In this document: positions 15,078 to 22,816 of the stretch, one piece after another
Numbering within the stretch: position 1 is the first letter of the stretch
How the letters are laid out: each line of letters starts with the position of its first letter
Assembly: GCA_000403495.2 (NCBI GenBank)
Contig: KE159810.1
Coordinates: 833,272-897,271 of the forward strand
DNA: 64,000 nucleotides
Origin: Lachnospiraceae bacterium 10-1
GTDB taxonomy: Bacteria > Bacillota > Clostridia > Lachnospirales > Lachnospiraceae
Reading direction: 5' to 3'
Made by a program: the position numbers and the translations under genes
Notes under the pieces: model-generated
Database searches by the model: none
The model's input: only the letters and a program-made list of their open reading frames with translations
What the model was told of the DNA's origin: nothing

Positions 15078-15518
15078 TTATTTTCTCAACAATTCAGGAT
15101 TATCAAAAATGTTGCCAACTTTCAGTGCATAATCCTTTAAATCGCCTATCGGCATATCAGGATATCCTTCACATTCGGCGTAAAATCCAACCGAATCCAT
15201 GTATGTTTCATCTACAGGGCAGTACGCTTGATATGTTCCGAAACGCAATATCATTAATTGTCCGCCTGCCTGGCTTTCAAATATGTCGCCTTCATATGCT
15301 GTTTCCCCGTCCATATATTCTTTTCCCGTGCACAAACAAATAGTTTCTGCTGATATCATGCATTGCTTTGTACCGCCCCAGCTTTCCACTGCCCTAAAAT
15401 AATAGCTCACTATTCCCTTTTCCGTATCCGTTGCACATGGCCCCGACACGTAGCCCTTCACCCATTTTCCACTGTCGGCACCTTCAATACATTTTCCTCT
15501 AAATAAGATTACTCCCAT
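15078..15518 (-). CDS. YopX family phage protein
   Basis: A protein of about 146 residues with YopX features: an N-terminal LFRGKCIEGADSGKWVKGYV, then TICLCTGKEYMDGETAYEGD followed by IFES, the conserved second half. YopX proteins form small beta barrels in phages; their role is unknown. The ATG at 15518 follows GTGGAGG with good spacing and is preferred to a GTG at 15530. Confidence 0.8.
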   Translation of the reverse strand: MGVILFRGKCIEGADSGKWVKGYVSGPCATDTEKGIVSYYFRAVESWGGTKQCMISAETICLCTGKEYMDGETAYEGDIFESQAGGQLMILRFGTYQAYCPVDETYMDSVGFYAECEGYPDMPIGDLKDYALKVGNIFDNPELLRK

Positions 15519-15529
15519 AACAACCTCCA

Positions 15530-15688
15530 CTAAAATTTAACCTTTCCATGATATTTTATTGCCTTTATGGATAAATCAATTTCTTCTCCACATTTACATT
15601 TGCCAGATATACATGCAAATCTTTTGCAGTTTGGGCAAAAGAACGCTATGCCAAGTTCACGATCATACTTCCATAATGGTGCTTTCAA
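15530..15688 (-). CDS. 52-residue zinc-ribbon mini protein
   Basis: The ORF starts with TTG preceded by a strong GAGGAGG and encodes MKAPLWKYDRELGIAFFCPN, then CKRFACISGKCKCGEE. Four to five Cys residues form a compact zinc-binding pattern. Its stop overlaps the sequence leading to the YopX gene. It fills what would otherwise be an empty 190-base gap in the operon. Function unknown. Confidence 0.55.
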   Translation of the reverse strand: MKAPLWKYDRELGIAFFCPNCKRFACISGKCKCGEEIDLSIKAIKYHGKVKF

Positions 15689-15706
15689 TTTTACCTCCTC
15701 TAAAGT

Positions 15707-16060
15707 TTAATCTATCTTTAAATCAACATACCCAACAACTCTTTTAAATTGCCTGCTATCCAAATTATTAAATACCATCCCGTCTTTAAGGCTGTATCCT
15801 TTTATCCAGTTGTCTTGTATATTTGTTATTACAATTTCCCCATAATATCCATCATCTGTTACAACATCACCAACTCTAAACAGACCTTCGGAAATCTTTT
15901 TGATAATTGGTTTTATAATATTTCTATACGCTGGAGCAGAAAACACCTTAATTATCTGCTCTGCCCCACCCCTGCGCTTTACAACAAGTCCATCATCACA
16001 ATTATGTAAAATCCACTTTGCAACAATACAACCAGCTATATTAATTATTTTCTTTTTCAT
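15707..16060 (-). CDS. phage protein of unknown function
   Basis: A 117-residue basic protein (MKKKIINIAGCIVAKWILHN) with a beta-rich SH3-like C-terminal half (RVGDVVTDDGYYGEIVITNI). It lies in the middle operon and is preceded by the TTAAACTTTAGAGGAG leader motif. The SH3-like assignment is a by-eye impression. No function can be assigned. Confidence 0.5.
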   Translation of the reverse strand: MKKKIINIAGCIVAKWILHNCDDGLVVKRRGGAEQIIKVFSAPAYRNIIKPIIKKISEGLFRVGDVVTDDGYYGEIVITNIQDNWIKGYSLKDGMVFNNLDSRQFKRVVGYVDLKID

Positions 16061-16086
16061 CCTCGTTTTCTCCTCTAAAGTTTAAT

Positions 16087-16518
16087 TTAACCTTCCAGCA
16101 AAAACTGTTTTTCTTCCAACCTCTGATAAATTGTCTTCCCTCCCTCTGTTTCTATGTAGGGAAGAAAGATTTCCTCAAACCTAACCATTTCTATATCCAA
16201 AAGCGCCATCTGTGCTTCAACCCAGTCTTTCAGGATACGCCATGCCACACGTTCCGCCTGCTCTCTGGTGTCCTTGATCTGTTTCCGGGGATTCTCCCTT
16301 TTTTCTTTTTTCAGCACTTTCAGGCATTCATCAATTTTGACCGGCAGTATTACCGGAAGCTGCTGGGAACCAGTGTCAATTAAAAATGAAAGCCCTGTAA
16401 TTGTCTCACCATCATAATTCTTCATGATGGATTTTGCCTTATGCTTTACAAGTATGTACTCTATCTCTGATACTGTTTTATAAGCATCTATTGTTGTTGT
16501 GTAATTCAATATTGTCAT
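16087..16518 (-). CDS. conserved phage protein, unknown
   Basis: A 143-residue protein with the N-terminal segment TTTIDAYKTVSEIEYILVKH and a conserved-looking AWRILKDWVEAQMALLDIEM, followed by FLPYIETEGGKTIYQ. This pattern recurs in Gram-positive phages as a small protein of unknown role in the DNA-metabolism region. It follows the HTH gene and begins with an AAGGAGG site in the leader motif. Confidence 0.6.
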   Translation of the reverse strand: MTILNYTTTIDAYKTVSEIEYILVKHKAKSIMKNYDGETITGLSFLIDTGSQQLPVILPVKIDECLKVLKKEKRENPRKQIKDTREQAERVAWRILKDWVEAQMALLDIEMVRFEEIFLPYIETEGGKTIYQRLEEKQFLLEG

Positions 16519-16600
16519 ACGCCCTCCTTAAGTTTAATTTATCTGCTCTGCAATCCTATCCACGCCTGCTGCCTCTTTAGGCTTCTTTCAGGACTTCTTT

Positions 16601-16993
16601 TTATGTGGGTATGTAAAGATCTGTTACATCCACATACCGGATGCCGAAATATACCGCTTTTTCCAGCTTCGGCTTCCTCGGCGCTGCAAACCTTATGGGA
16701 AGCTCCTGCACAAAATCTTCTCCGCTGTCTTCCGGCTTTAAGTGATAATATACCGTCCCCTCCGGACAGCCGGTTTCTTCCGCTATCTCCGTAATCGTCA
16801 TTCCTTCCTGCCTCATCCGGCGGAATTCTTCTATCTGTTCTAAAGTGATTTTATTTCTTTTCCTGCGTAATTTATATTTCCTGAACAGGTATTCTATGGT
16901 GCCCTGATTTTTGCCAAGAGCTTTGGCTATTTCACAGATGGTCATTCCCTGCTGCCTCATCTGGGATAACTGGTCTTTTGTGGGATGTTCCAT
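16601..16993 (-). CDS. tandem helix-turn-helix DNA-binding protein
   Basis: A 130-residue protein with two resolvase-type HTH units in tandem: LSQMRQQGMTICEIAKALGK near residue 10 and FRRMRQEGMTITEIAEETGC near residue 57. The C-terminal tail is unrelated and basic. It probably binds DNA as a regulator of middle or late genes. A GC-rich hairpin (GGGAGCC / GGCTCCC) lies just upstream of its AAAGGAGG site, which could tune translation. Confidence 0.65.
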   Translation of the reverse strand: MEHPTKDQLSQMRQQGMTICEIAKALGKNQGTIEYLFRKYKLRRKRNKITLEQIEEFRRMRQEGMTITEIAEETGCPEGTVYYHLKPEDSGEDFVQELPIRFAAPRKPKLEKAVYFGIRYVDVTDLYIPT

Positions 16994-17053
16994 GCTTTTC
17001 CTCCTTTCCGGGAGCCATAAGGCTCCCCGGCTTTTTATGTGATATGTTTTACG

Positions 17054-17656
17054 CTATAAATATTTGTCTTCTGGAAGCTCCATGTTTTCCAGAAGGGTGA
17101 GATATGTTCGCAGCTCCTGATTGTCTTCGGGGACGCTGATAGGATATACTGCAAATGTCATGGTATCGTTCTTCCAATACAGTGTGCCCGGGGAGTCATT
17201 TAGCGTTTTAGGTCCTTCGGGTTCAAAATCGTCCTCTGTCCATGCACCTCTGTCAAACAGGTCTATAAAATAATTATCTACAAAAAAACATTTCTGGTCC
17301 TTCCTGTTTTGTATGACTCTGTATGTGCTTAAAGAACCCTGATAAAGCGACCTTGTTACCGTCATACTGCACTGGCACTTTTCAAAAATCTTTTCTACAT
17401 CCCACATATCAGTCATGACCATATATTGGGATGGCATGTCTTTTCCGGTTTTCATTACCTGCCCCTCTTCCGGAAGCTCCCCAATCAGCTCAATAACTGC
17501 TGCCTTTTCCTTATTAGGGAGCATATCCCTGTATACGCTTATGATTACGGTCCCGTCTGAAAAGAAATATTTTCTTTCCGTGCACCCTGCAATAAAGTGA
17601 TGCAGTTTCCATGCTGTGGTGATCATCTTTTTAAATTTTCCTGTGTTAATAAACAT
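17054..17656 (-). CDS. phage protein of unknown function
   Basis: A 200-residue protein (MFINTGKFKKMITTAWKLHH). It is rich in beta-type sequence with an acidic C-terminus, and no catalytic motif is seen. It overlaps the HNH gene by 34 bases and has an AAGGAGG site. The segment GLFIAGCTERKYFFSDGTVI-like start and MWDVEKIFEKCQCSMTVTRS could suggest a DNA-clamp-like fold, but this is only an impression. Confidence 0.5.
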   Translation of the reverse strand: MFINTGKFKKMITTAWKLHHFIAGCTERKYFFSDGTVIISVYRDMLPNKEKAAVIELIGELPEEGQVMKTGKDMPSQYMVMTDMWDVEKIFEKCQCSMTVTRSLYQGSLSTYRVIQNRKDQKCFFVDNYFIDLFDRGAWTEDDFEPEGPKTLNDSPGTLYWKNDTMTFAVYPISVPEDNQELRTYLTLLENMELPEDKYL

Positions 17657-18012
17657 GTCTGCCTCCTTAAATCTTTGTATTTGTCATAGATTAAATCTTC
17701 TTTGCTCCATCCGGGATAGAAGTTCCTCAGGTAGGCTTCGAAGCGCATGAGCATGTCCGGCCTTAAGCCTTTGTTTCCATTGTCCATAAGGCTGTGATGG
17801 TACCGGCAGCCTACCGCCCCGTTCTGCTCTATTCCCAATCCTCCCTGGGATTTTGGTATGCAGTGCATGATGTCTGTGGGCTGCAAGTCAATCCATGTGG
17901 CGCCCTCCGCCGGATATCCCATTGTGCAGAAGATACAGGCGCCTTTATCTCTTTCCCTGATTTTCTTTCTTGTTTTTGCGTCAAACTGACGCTGTCTTGT
18001 TGAACGGTTCAT
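17623..18012 (-). CDS. HNH endonuclease-like protein
   Basis: A protein of about 129 residues (MNRSTRQRQFDAKTRKKIRE). It has a zinc pair CIFC near residue 27 and a nuclease core DIMHCIPKSQGG, followed by NGAVGCRYHHSLMDN, the H-N-H pattern. It is encoded between a C5 methyltransferase and a protein of unknown function, overlapping both. The ATG at 18012 follows a GCAGGGGG site. It might act in DNA processing or homing. Confidence 0.75.
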   Translation of the reverse strand: MNRSTRQRQFDAKTRKKIRERDKGACIFCTMGYPAEGATWIDLQPTDIMHCIPKSQGGLGIEQNGAVGCRYHHSLMDNGNKGLRPDMLMRFEAYLRNFYPGWSKEDLIYDKYKDLRRQTCLLTQENLKR

Positions 18013-19607
18013 ATTTTTCCCCCTGCCTGCTCCTCCTCTATCCTCATGTTGGGCATCCTTTCCGCCCTGCACATTTCAGGCAGGTTTGCCCTCACCATTG
18101 CCGCCGGCAGTGGGGGACACACTGAATTTCCGCATCTGGCCACCTGCTCCGACCTTGGGTATGGTTTCCCTTCGCAGTCATGGTCTATGATGTAATCACC
18201 GGGGAAGCCCTGGCATCCGTACAGCTCCCTTGGCTCCAGCATCCGTAAGCCGATATCCACAATCCGGTACATGGTCCCTTTTATCTCCACAAGGGCGAAC
18301 CGGTCATGCGTCGGTATGGTGTCAATGGGCTCCTTTATGTCCTGCCCGGTTCCCTGTCCATAATATTTGATAAGGAATGCCCTGACTTCCCCAAAATGAC
18401 CGTCGCCTGCGGTAACTGTATGGAGCGGTTCTTTCATGTCCTGCCCGGTTCCCTGACCGTAAAACTTGCTTAAAAATGATGTTACAAGTCCGTATCTGTT
18501 GGAACCGTCCACCGTCATGACGGGCTCCCTCAAATCCTGCCCCCTTACTTCCTTTCCCGAAGTCTCTGAATGATACTGGATAAGAGTTGCCGCCACCTCA
18601 TAATTTCTGTCTGCGGTGGTAATTGTCGGAAGAGGGCTTCTCACATCTGCCCCGGCATTGTTTTCATTGCTGCACATGATACAGGGGGAGAGCACTGGCT
18701 CCACAATTCCAAATCCATGCTTTGACGTGACCACCCTTAAAGGTTCATTCATGCTGCTACAGTAATCAGAACTGCTTCCGCTGTGGTTCACCTGTACAAT
18801 AAATGGTTCTTTATTATCCAGTATGAATTTTTTCACTCCCCTTGCAATCCGTTCCATTGTTTTGGGGGCCAGGGGCCTGACTGCCCTGATTCCGTATTTC
18901 TCCTTGATTTCTTCCGCTGTGTCAAATATGGACGGACAGGGAAGGGAAAAGTCTATCTGTGTGTATGCCCCTGCATATGGCTTTAAAAATCCTTCTTTTG
19001 CCTTTATGCTGTTTCTCGGTGCATGGGTGGGCTCCGGCCATCTGATTGGCTTTCCATCGCACCTTGCAATCATGAAAAAGCGTTTCCTTATTGTGGGCGT
19101 ACCATAGTCCGCCGCTGTAAGCTCGTTAAATTCCACCTGGTACCCAAGTCCTTCCAGCTGTGAGACAAATTTCGCAAACGTAAAGCCTTTCTTTGCCTTT
19201 ATGGGGTGGCGCCTTCTGTTAAGGGGCCCCCAGGTCTTGAATTCTTCCACATTTTCCAGCATGATCACCCTGGGCCTTACCAGTCCTGCCCAGCGCAGCA
19301 CCACCCATGCAAGACCGCGTATATTTTTATCCTTTGGCTTTCCGCCCTTTGCTTTGGAAAAATGCTTACAGTCTGGAGAAAACCATGCAAGCCCTACAGG
19401 GCGTCCTGCACATACTTTTACGGGATCAACGTCCCATACGCTTTCGCAGTAGTGTTCTGTCCATGGATGGTTTGCCTTGTGCATCCTTACCGCCTGCGGA
19501 TCATGGTTGATGGCTATGTCAACACTGTATCCTGTGGCTGTTTCTATTCCGGTGCTGGCACCGCCTCCCCCTGCAAAGTTGTCAACTATTAATTCTCCGT
19601 TTATCAC
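18009..19607 (-). CDS. DNA cytosine-5 methyltransferase with repeat-containing target-recognition region
   Basis: A 532-residue protein with C5-methyltransferase motifs in order: I (DNFAGGGGASTGIE, near residue 9), IV with catalytic Cys as SPDCKHFSKAKGG (near 77), VI (IMLENVEEF), VIII (YGTPTIRKRFFMIA), IX (LEPRELYGCQGFPGDYI) and X (RCGNSVCPPLPAAMV). Between VIII and IX are about five degenerate repeats of 33-38 residues, the last two sharing YYGQGTGQD or FYGQGTGQD. It transfers methyl to cytosine, probably protecting phage DNA from host restriction; no cognate nuclease other than the HNH protein is nearby. It overlaps both neighbours by 4 bases. Confidence 0.88.
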   Translation of the reverse strand: MINGELIVDNFAGGGGASTGIETATGYSVDIAINHDPQAVRMHKANHPWTEHYCESVWDVDPVKVCAGRPVGLAWFSPDCKHFSKAKGGKPKDKNIRGLAWVVLRWAGLVRPRVIMLENVEEFKTWGPLNRRRHPIKAKKGFTFAKFVSQLEGLGYQVEFNELTAADYGTPTIRKRFFMIARCDGKPIRWPEPTHAPRNSIKAKEGFLKPYAGAYTQIDFSLPCPSIFDTAEEIKEKYGIRAVRPLAPKTMERIARGVKKFILDNKEPFIVQVNHSGSSSDYCSSMNEPLRVVTSKHGFGIVEPVLSPCIMCSNENNAGADVRSPLPTITTADRNYEVAATLIQYHSETSGKEVRGQDLREPVMTVDGSNRYGLVTSFLSKFYGQGTGQDMKEPLHTVTAGDGHFGEVRAFLIKYYGQGTGQDIKEPIDTIPTHDRFALVEIKGTMYRIVDIGLRMLEPRELYGCQGFPGDYIIDHDCEGKPYPRSEQVARCGNSVCPPLPAAMVRANLPEMCRAERMPNMRIEEEQAGGKI

Positions 19608-20731
19608 TGTGTCACCCCCAAAAAGTCTTCAAGATGCATTTGTCCATCTATATTGGCTGACATCTCTTTTTCTTTATTCATTCTCTTCTGCTTATACTCA
19701 TTATATTTTTCACGGTATTCGTAGCTTTTCCCAAATATATTCCATGCAGCTTTTACTACATTGGGTTCATATGGCTGGATTTTTTTCAGATCATCCACCG
19801 CCTTATGGGATATCGGACACCCACAGCACCCTGTTCTCGTTAAGCCATAAACTTCGTAAGCATCCGAATACCTTATTCCAAACCGTTCCCTGTACCATTC
19901 TTTGTCTTTATCCGAAACGTAGTAAAGAGGTCTGAACCTGTACTGCCCATTACTGGTTTCTGTAAAACAAAGTGCTGTATTGTCTTTCCGGGGTACTGAT
20001 CTCATCCCACCCTCATCCCTGCGCTCTCCAGTTATAATCATTTCATAGTTTTTCTGCACTGTATAAGCCGCCTGCTTTTTGCAGTAATCACAGCACCTGG
20101 CACTGATCTGGAAGTCCGGCGGATTCTCACCAATAAAGTCTCTCATATACTTTGATGAGTTGATTACAAGCTGGATATCCGGTCTTGGCTCCCCTGATGA
20201 ATTGCAGCAGCAAAGGAAATTGATTACGCTTTCGCACTTTGGATAGCGTTCTTTTAACTCTTTCCGCTTCGCCGGTTTATCTTCGGCGCGTTCATATTCT
20301 TCTGCAATGGATAACGGAATGTTTTTCTTCTGCCACCCTTCCAATCCTGCAGACATTATCTTTGATACAAATGGTATCCCAAATGTTCTTGACGCCTGGA
20401 CGATTCCTATTTTAGGCCGGCATTCCTCAATTTCCACTCCATATTTTTCTGCTGCTTCCCTTACATGGTCTTTAGTGGCTTTCATTTCCAAGCCCGTGTT
20501 AAAGAACACATACTTAACCGGGGGAAGTGACGGGACAATTTTCCGTGCTTTTTCAATCAGGTCAATCATTATATCGCTGTCCGCCCCACCTGAATAAGAG
20601 CAGATGGCCTTCGGATGCTGCCTGAGATGCGTCATTATAATGCCTGTTATCGCCTGAAATTTTTCTGGCGCATTAAAATCTGCATAATCTGGTCTTTCAG
20701 TGTAAACTCTGCTTTTATAAGTTTCTTTCAT
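19604..20731 (-). CDS. PAPS reductase/ATP-pyrophosphatase-family protein with Cys clusters
   Basis: A 375-residue protein with the PP-loop motif ICSYSGGADSDIMID near residue 45, typical of PAPS reductase and related enzymes that activate substrates with ATP. Cys-rich segments NFLCCCNSSGE, ARCCDYCKKQ and TGCCGCPISHK could hold an iron-sulfur cluster. Such proteins occur in phages beside DNA methyltransferases; this one overlaps the methyltransferase by 4 bases. DndC-type DNA sulfur modification, tRNA thiolation or sulfate metabolism are possible; the cysteine clusters favour a sulfur-transfer role. Confidence 0.7.
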   Translation of the reverse strand: MKETYKSRVYTERPDYADFNAPEKFQAITGIIMTHLRQHPKAICSYSGGADSDIMIDLIEKARKIVPSLPPVKYVFFNTGLEMKATKDHVREAAEKYGVEIEECRPKIGIVQASRTFGIPFVSKIMSAGLEGWQKKNIPLSIAEEYERAEDKPAKRKELKERYPKCESVINFLCCCNSSGEPRPDIQLVINSSKYMRDFIGENPPDFQISARCCDYCKKQAAYTVQKNYEMIITGERRDEGGMRSVPRKDNTALCFTETSNGQYRFRPLYYVSDKDKEWYRERFGIRYSDAYEVYGLTRTGCCGCPISHKAVDDLKKIQPYEPNVVKAAWNIFGKSYEYREKYNEYKQKRMNKEKEMSANIDGQMHLEDFLGVTQ

Positions 20732-20788
20732 CTTTTAAAGGAACCTGTCATAACGTTGCCCCGGCCGGAGGTTCGGCTCCTTTCTTTT

Positions 20789-21232
20789 TTATTTCTCTAA
20801 TTTCCTTTTAATCTCCCTTAACATCACATCCTGATATTCGTGCCAGCCGGAATCTGTTTCGATCAGGTGGCGCTCCATCAGTTCTGACACCTCTTTCCAT
20901 AATCCGGCATTGGATAATTCTTTCCCTCCGGCTTTCGCCCATCCGTTCTTTTTCCACTGTTTCAGCCACCCATTTTCCACTGCCTGCAAAACGTGTCCGC
21001 ATCTGGTGTTTATCCGGATGGAGCAGGTTTTTGTGAGGATGGATAATGCGTCTCTTAACAGTTCTAAAACTAACGCATTTTCGCTTGTTTTCTCTTTGAT
21101 GACCATGCCGCTTCTGGTGACGGGTATTTTACTGCCTGTCACAAACTCTACAAGCCATTCCCCGGCTGCCCTTGCAGGCCTGGGCCCCTTCATTGATGTC
21201 TCTATGTAGATGGTTACATTAAAGAACTCCAT
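20789..21232 (-). CDS. RNase H-like phage protein with altered active-site residues
   Basis: A 147-residue protein with the layout of RNase HI: an N-terminal beta strand (NVTIYIETSMKGP), a helix with ENALVLELLRDALSIL, a strand IRINTR, and the C-terminal LKQWKKNGWAKAGGKELSNA resembling the RNase HI WKxNGW region. The expected first and third acidic residues are replaced (Glu and Asn), so activity may be lost or changed. It overlaps nothing but abuts the Rep gene. A replication role is likely. Confidence 0.65.
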   Translation of the reverse strand: MEFFNVTIYIETSMKGPRPARAAGEWLVEFVTGSKIPVTRSGMVIKEKTSENALVLELLRDALSILTKTCSIRINTRCGHVLQAVENGWLKQWKKNGWAKAGGKELSNAGLWKEVSELMERHLIETDSGWHEYQDVMLREIKRKLEK

Positions 21233-21233
21233 C

Positions 21234-22049
21234 CTATCCGCCTCCCTCCTGCATCTGCTTCCACTCCTCCCTGCTCTTTACCTCATTTATCCTGCATTCG
21301 GTATAGCAGAGGTAGCTCATGCCGGTATATTTGTTTTTTCCGCTTCTGATGCTGTTTTTGTCTATGTAGTATCCCGGATGGGGTTTTGGCCCTTCTTCTG
21401 TCAGCTTTTTTACTGTCCAGCGCCTGTAATACTTCCGCTCCGGCTCCGGCCGGATAAGGTTGCGTGAGGAATTATAGCTGAGCAGTTCTTTTCTCTCCTC
21501 TTCCGGAAAGAGGGAAAGCTGCTTCTCTACTTCTTCGTCAGGCTGTTTTACGATATAATTCGCCAGTTTTTCATATCCGCCATATTCGTATATGCTTTCA
21601 AAATGGATTCTTCCGCATTTCTTCCACGCTTCCTGCGCCAGAAGGTCCGCATCCCCTCCCCTGATTCTCGGGATGATCATGTGGATATGGATGCCTCCTC
21701 TTTTTCCCACTTCCATCCGGTATATGTATTTGAGCATGTGTCCTCTTTTTTCGTACCGGTACCTGAGGCGGCTGACAAAATTTGTGAAATCTTTTTTTAC
21801 CTCCCACAGAGGCTTTCTTTTTCCTTTTGGATATTTTAATGTGATCCAGAGATCATCAGGAAAGAAGTTTGCCTTGATCAGCCGCCTTACATATTTTTCC
21901 CTGTTTGCCTGGTTCTGTTTTTTTATCTGTTCAGGGGTTGCCCTGTGTCTTGCAGCCCTCTTTTCTCCTTTGGCTCCGTATTTCCCTATCCACTTAATTT
22001 CATGCTCCATGGAGTTTGGAAACCGGAAGGTGTCAAGCCAGTGTGCCAC
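21234..22049 (-). CDS. HUH-family rolling-circle replication initiator
   Basis: A 271-residue protein with the HUH motif GGIHIHMIIPR near residue 120 and a candidate catalytic Tyr in EKLANYIVKQP near residue 168, as in rolling-circle Rep relaxases. The N-terminal part has LWITLKYPKGKRKPLWEVKK. It would nick an origin and prime replication. It has a GTG start at 22049 after GGAGG. A perfect 15-bp inverted repeat sits 74 bases upstream and is a natural origin candidate. HUH Rep genes in tailed phages of Clostridia are known but little studied. Confidence 0.8.
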   Translation of the reverse strand: MAHWLDTFRFPNSMEHEIKWIGKYGAKGEKRAARHRATPEQIKKQNQANREKYVRRLIKANFFPDDLWITLKYPKGKRKPLWEVKKDFTNFVSRLRYRYEKRGHMLKYIYRMEVGKRGGIHIHMIIPRIRGGDADLLAQEAWKKCGRIHFESIYEYGGYEKLANYIVKQPDEEVEKQLSLFPEEERKELLSYNSSRNLIRPEPERKYYRRWTVKKLTEEGPKPHPGYYIDKNSIRSGKNKYTGMSYLCYTECRINEVKSREEWKQMQEGGG

Positions 22050-22082
22050 ACTTTTACCTCCAACTTTAATATACTTAGATTG

Positions 22083-22112
22083 TTAAAAAAATGAGGTCAA
22101 AAACCTCATTTT
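22083..22112 (-). terminator. intrinsic terminator upstream of the Rep gene
   Basis: The stem AAAATGAGGT / ACCTCATTTT with a 5-nt loop is followed by T residues on the minus strand. It lies between the small genes at 22.2-22.7 kb and the Rep gene, so Rep may be expressed by read-through or its own promoter. Confidence 0.65.
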
Positions 22113-22122
22113 CCTTGACTTT

Positions 22123-22175
22123 TCCGGCTGAATACGGTATGATGATTACAGGTGTTGAGTCCGTATTCAGCCGGA
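22123..22175. other. candidate double-strand origin: perfect 15-bp inverted repeat next to Rep
   Basis: TCCGGCTGAATACGG (22123-22137) and its exact reverse complement (22161-22175) flank a 23-nt loop. It stands just upstream of the HUH Rep gene in a non-coding gap. Rolling-circle origins commonly place the nick in the loop or stem of such a structure; no known nick consensus is seen. Confidence 0.5.
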
Positions 22176-22198
22176 CGTAAGGCGTATGAGGTGCAGGC

Positions 22199-22525
22199 TC
22201 ATGCGCTGTTTTTTTGTAAAGGTTCATAGTTCTTGTTTTCGTAACCCCCGTCTCTTTTGACCACTGCCTCGTAAAAGGCTTTCTGTACCTCATCTTCCGG
22301 AAACAGGCCTTCACGCAGGATTACTCCTCTTTCGCCCCGTTCGCCAAAAAACTCATTTAACATTTCCTCATCTGCCTGTAAAAACAGCAGGACGTCGCGT
22401 GTTGTGTCGTAGCGGCTTTTTGCTTCCGCCCATCTTTTGTTACGCATATAATATTTGAACAATTCCGGCTGGTCATAAAGCTTGTCCAGCAGGGCTTTTC
22501 CTGACAGCAGTTCCTTTCCCGGCAT
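22199..22525 (-). CDS. small phage protein, unknown
   Basis: A protein of about 108 residues (MPGKELLSGKALLDKLYDQP) with largely helical, charged sequence (NKRWAEAKSRYDTTRDVLLF). A GGGAGG site precedes a GTG at 22528 and an ATG at 22525. It overlaps the tail of a smaller ORF upstream. It lies between the candidate origin and other tiny early genes. Function unknown. Confidence 0.55.
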   Translation of the reverse strand: MPGKELLSGKALLDKLYDQPELFKYYMRNKRWAEAKSRYDTTRDVLLFLQADEEMLNEFFGERGERGVILREGLFPEDEVQKAFYEAVVKRDGGYENKNYEPLQKNSA

Positions 22526-22637
22526 CACAATGCCTCCCTTCTTTTCCGCAATATAAATACTCCGGCTTCTCTACCTGTTTCTTTTTCCACTCTTCCGTAC
22601 CTGTGATCAGGCCGGCATCTTCCAACTGGGCGTACAT
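22473..22637 (-). CDS. 54-residue candidate early protein
   Basis: MYAQLEDAGLITGTEEWKKK continues to PEYLYCGKEGRHCDAGKG, with an AAGAAGG site 6 nt upstream. It overlaps the next gene by 53 bases in another frame. The Cys/His pair suggests weak metal binding. Short and unsupported by homology. Confidence 0.35.
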   Translation of the reverse strand: MYAQLEDAGLITGTEEWKKKQVEKPEYLYCGKEGRHCDAGKGTAVRKSPAGQAL

Positions 22638-22735
22638 ATGGCACCTTCTTTCTTTTCAAGATATTTCCGTAAATTTGCTACCGCAAATATGCTTTGTAAA
22701 ATCTTCATCATCTTGGATTTCATTGCGTCTTTCAT
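22607..22735 (-). CDS. 42-residue candidate early peptide
   Basis: MKDAMKSKMMKILQSIFAVA followed by NLRKYLEKKEG is basic and amphipathic. It overlaps the following 54-residue ORF. The ribosome binding site is weak, so this is only a candidate. Confidence 0.25.
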   Translation of the reverse strand: MKDAMKSKMMKILQSIFAVANLRKYLEKKEGAICTPSWKMPA

Positions 22736-22752
22736 GTAATTCTTTTTTTCTA

Positions 22753-22781
22753 TTGTCTTTTATTCCCATTTCCTCTATAAT
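22753..22781 (+). promoter_or_regulatory. promoter of the lone plus-strand gene
   Basis: TTGTCT, a 17-nt spacer and TATAAT precede the plus-strand ORF at 22817, with an AAAGGAG site just before its start. Confidence 0.5.
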
Positions 22782-22816
22782 CTTTATACTAAACACATCC
22801 CAGAAAGGAGTCTGTT

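Larger units (their letters stand above)
14747..16537 (-). repeat. recurring ribosome-binding leader motif between middle genes
   Basis: A near-identical sequence (coding-strand consensus TTAAACTTTAGAGGAGG) stands before five genes at 14747-14762, 15524-15540, 15694-15710, 16071-16085 and 16523-16537. It combines an A/T-rich box and the Shine-Dalgarno sequence. The repeats are in intergenic spaces only. Confidence 0.6.

Noticed and set aside
13470-16580. Short direct repeats of CGCCTGCTGCCT at about 13472 and 16563
   Set aside because: Only two copies of 12-13 bases in different contexts; not enough to call a repeat family.
19201-19592. Plus-strand ORFs opposite the cytosine methyltransferase
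   Set aside because: Shadow frames of a gene with all its motifs in place.
17623-19607. Restriction-modification system made of HNH protein and C5 methyltransferase
   Set aside because: The HNH protein is short and of the generic phage type; phage C5 methyltransferases are commonly solitary, so pairing is not supported.
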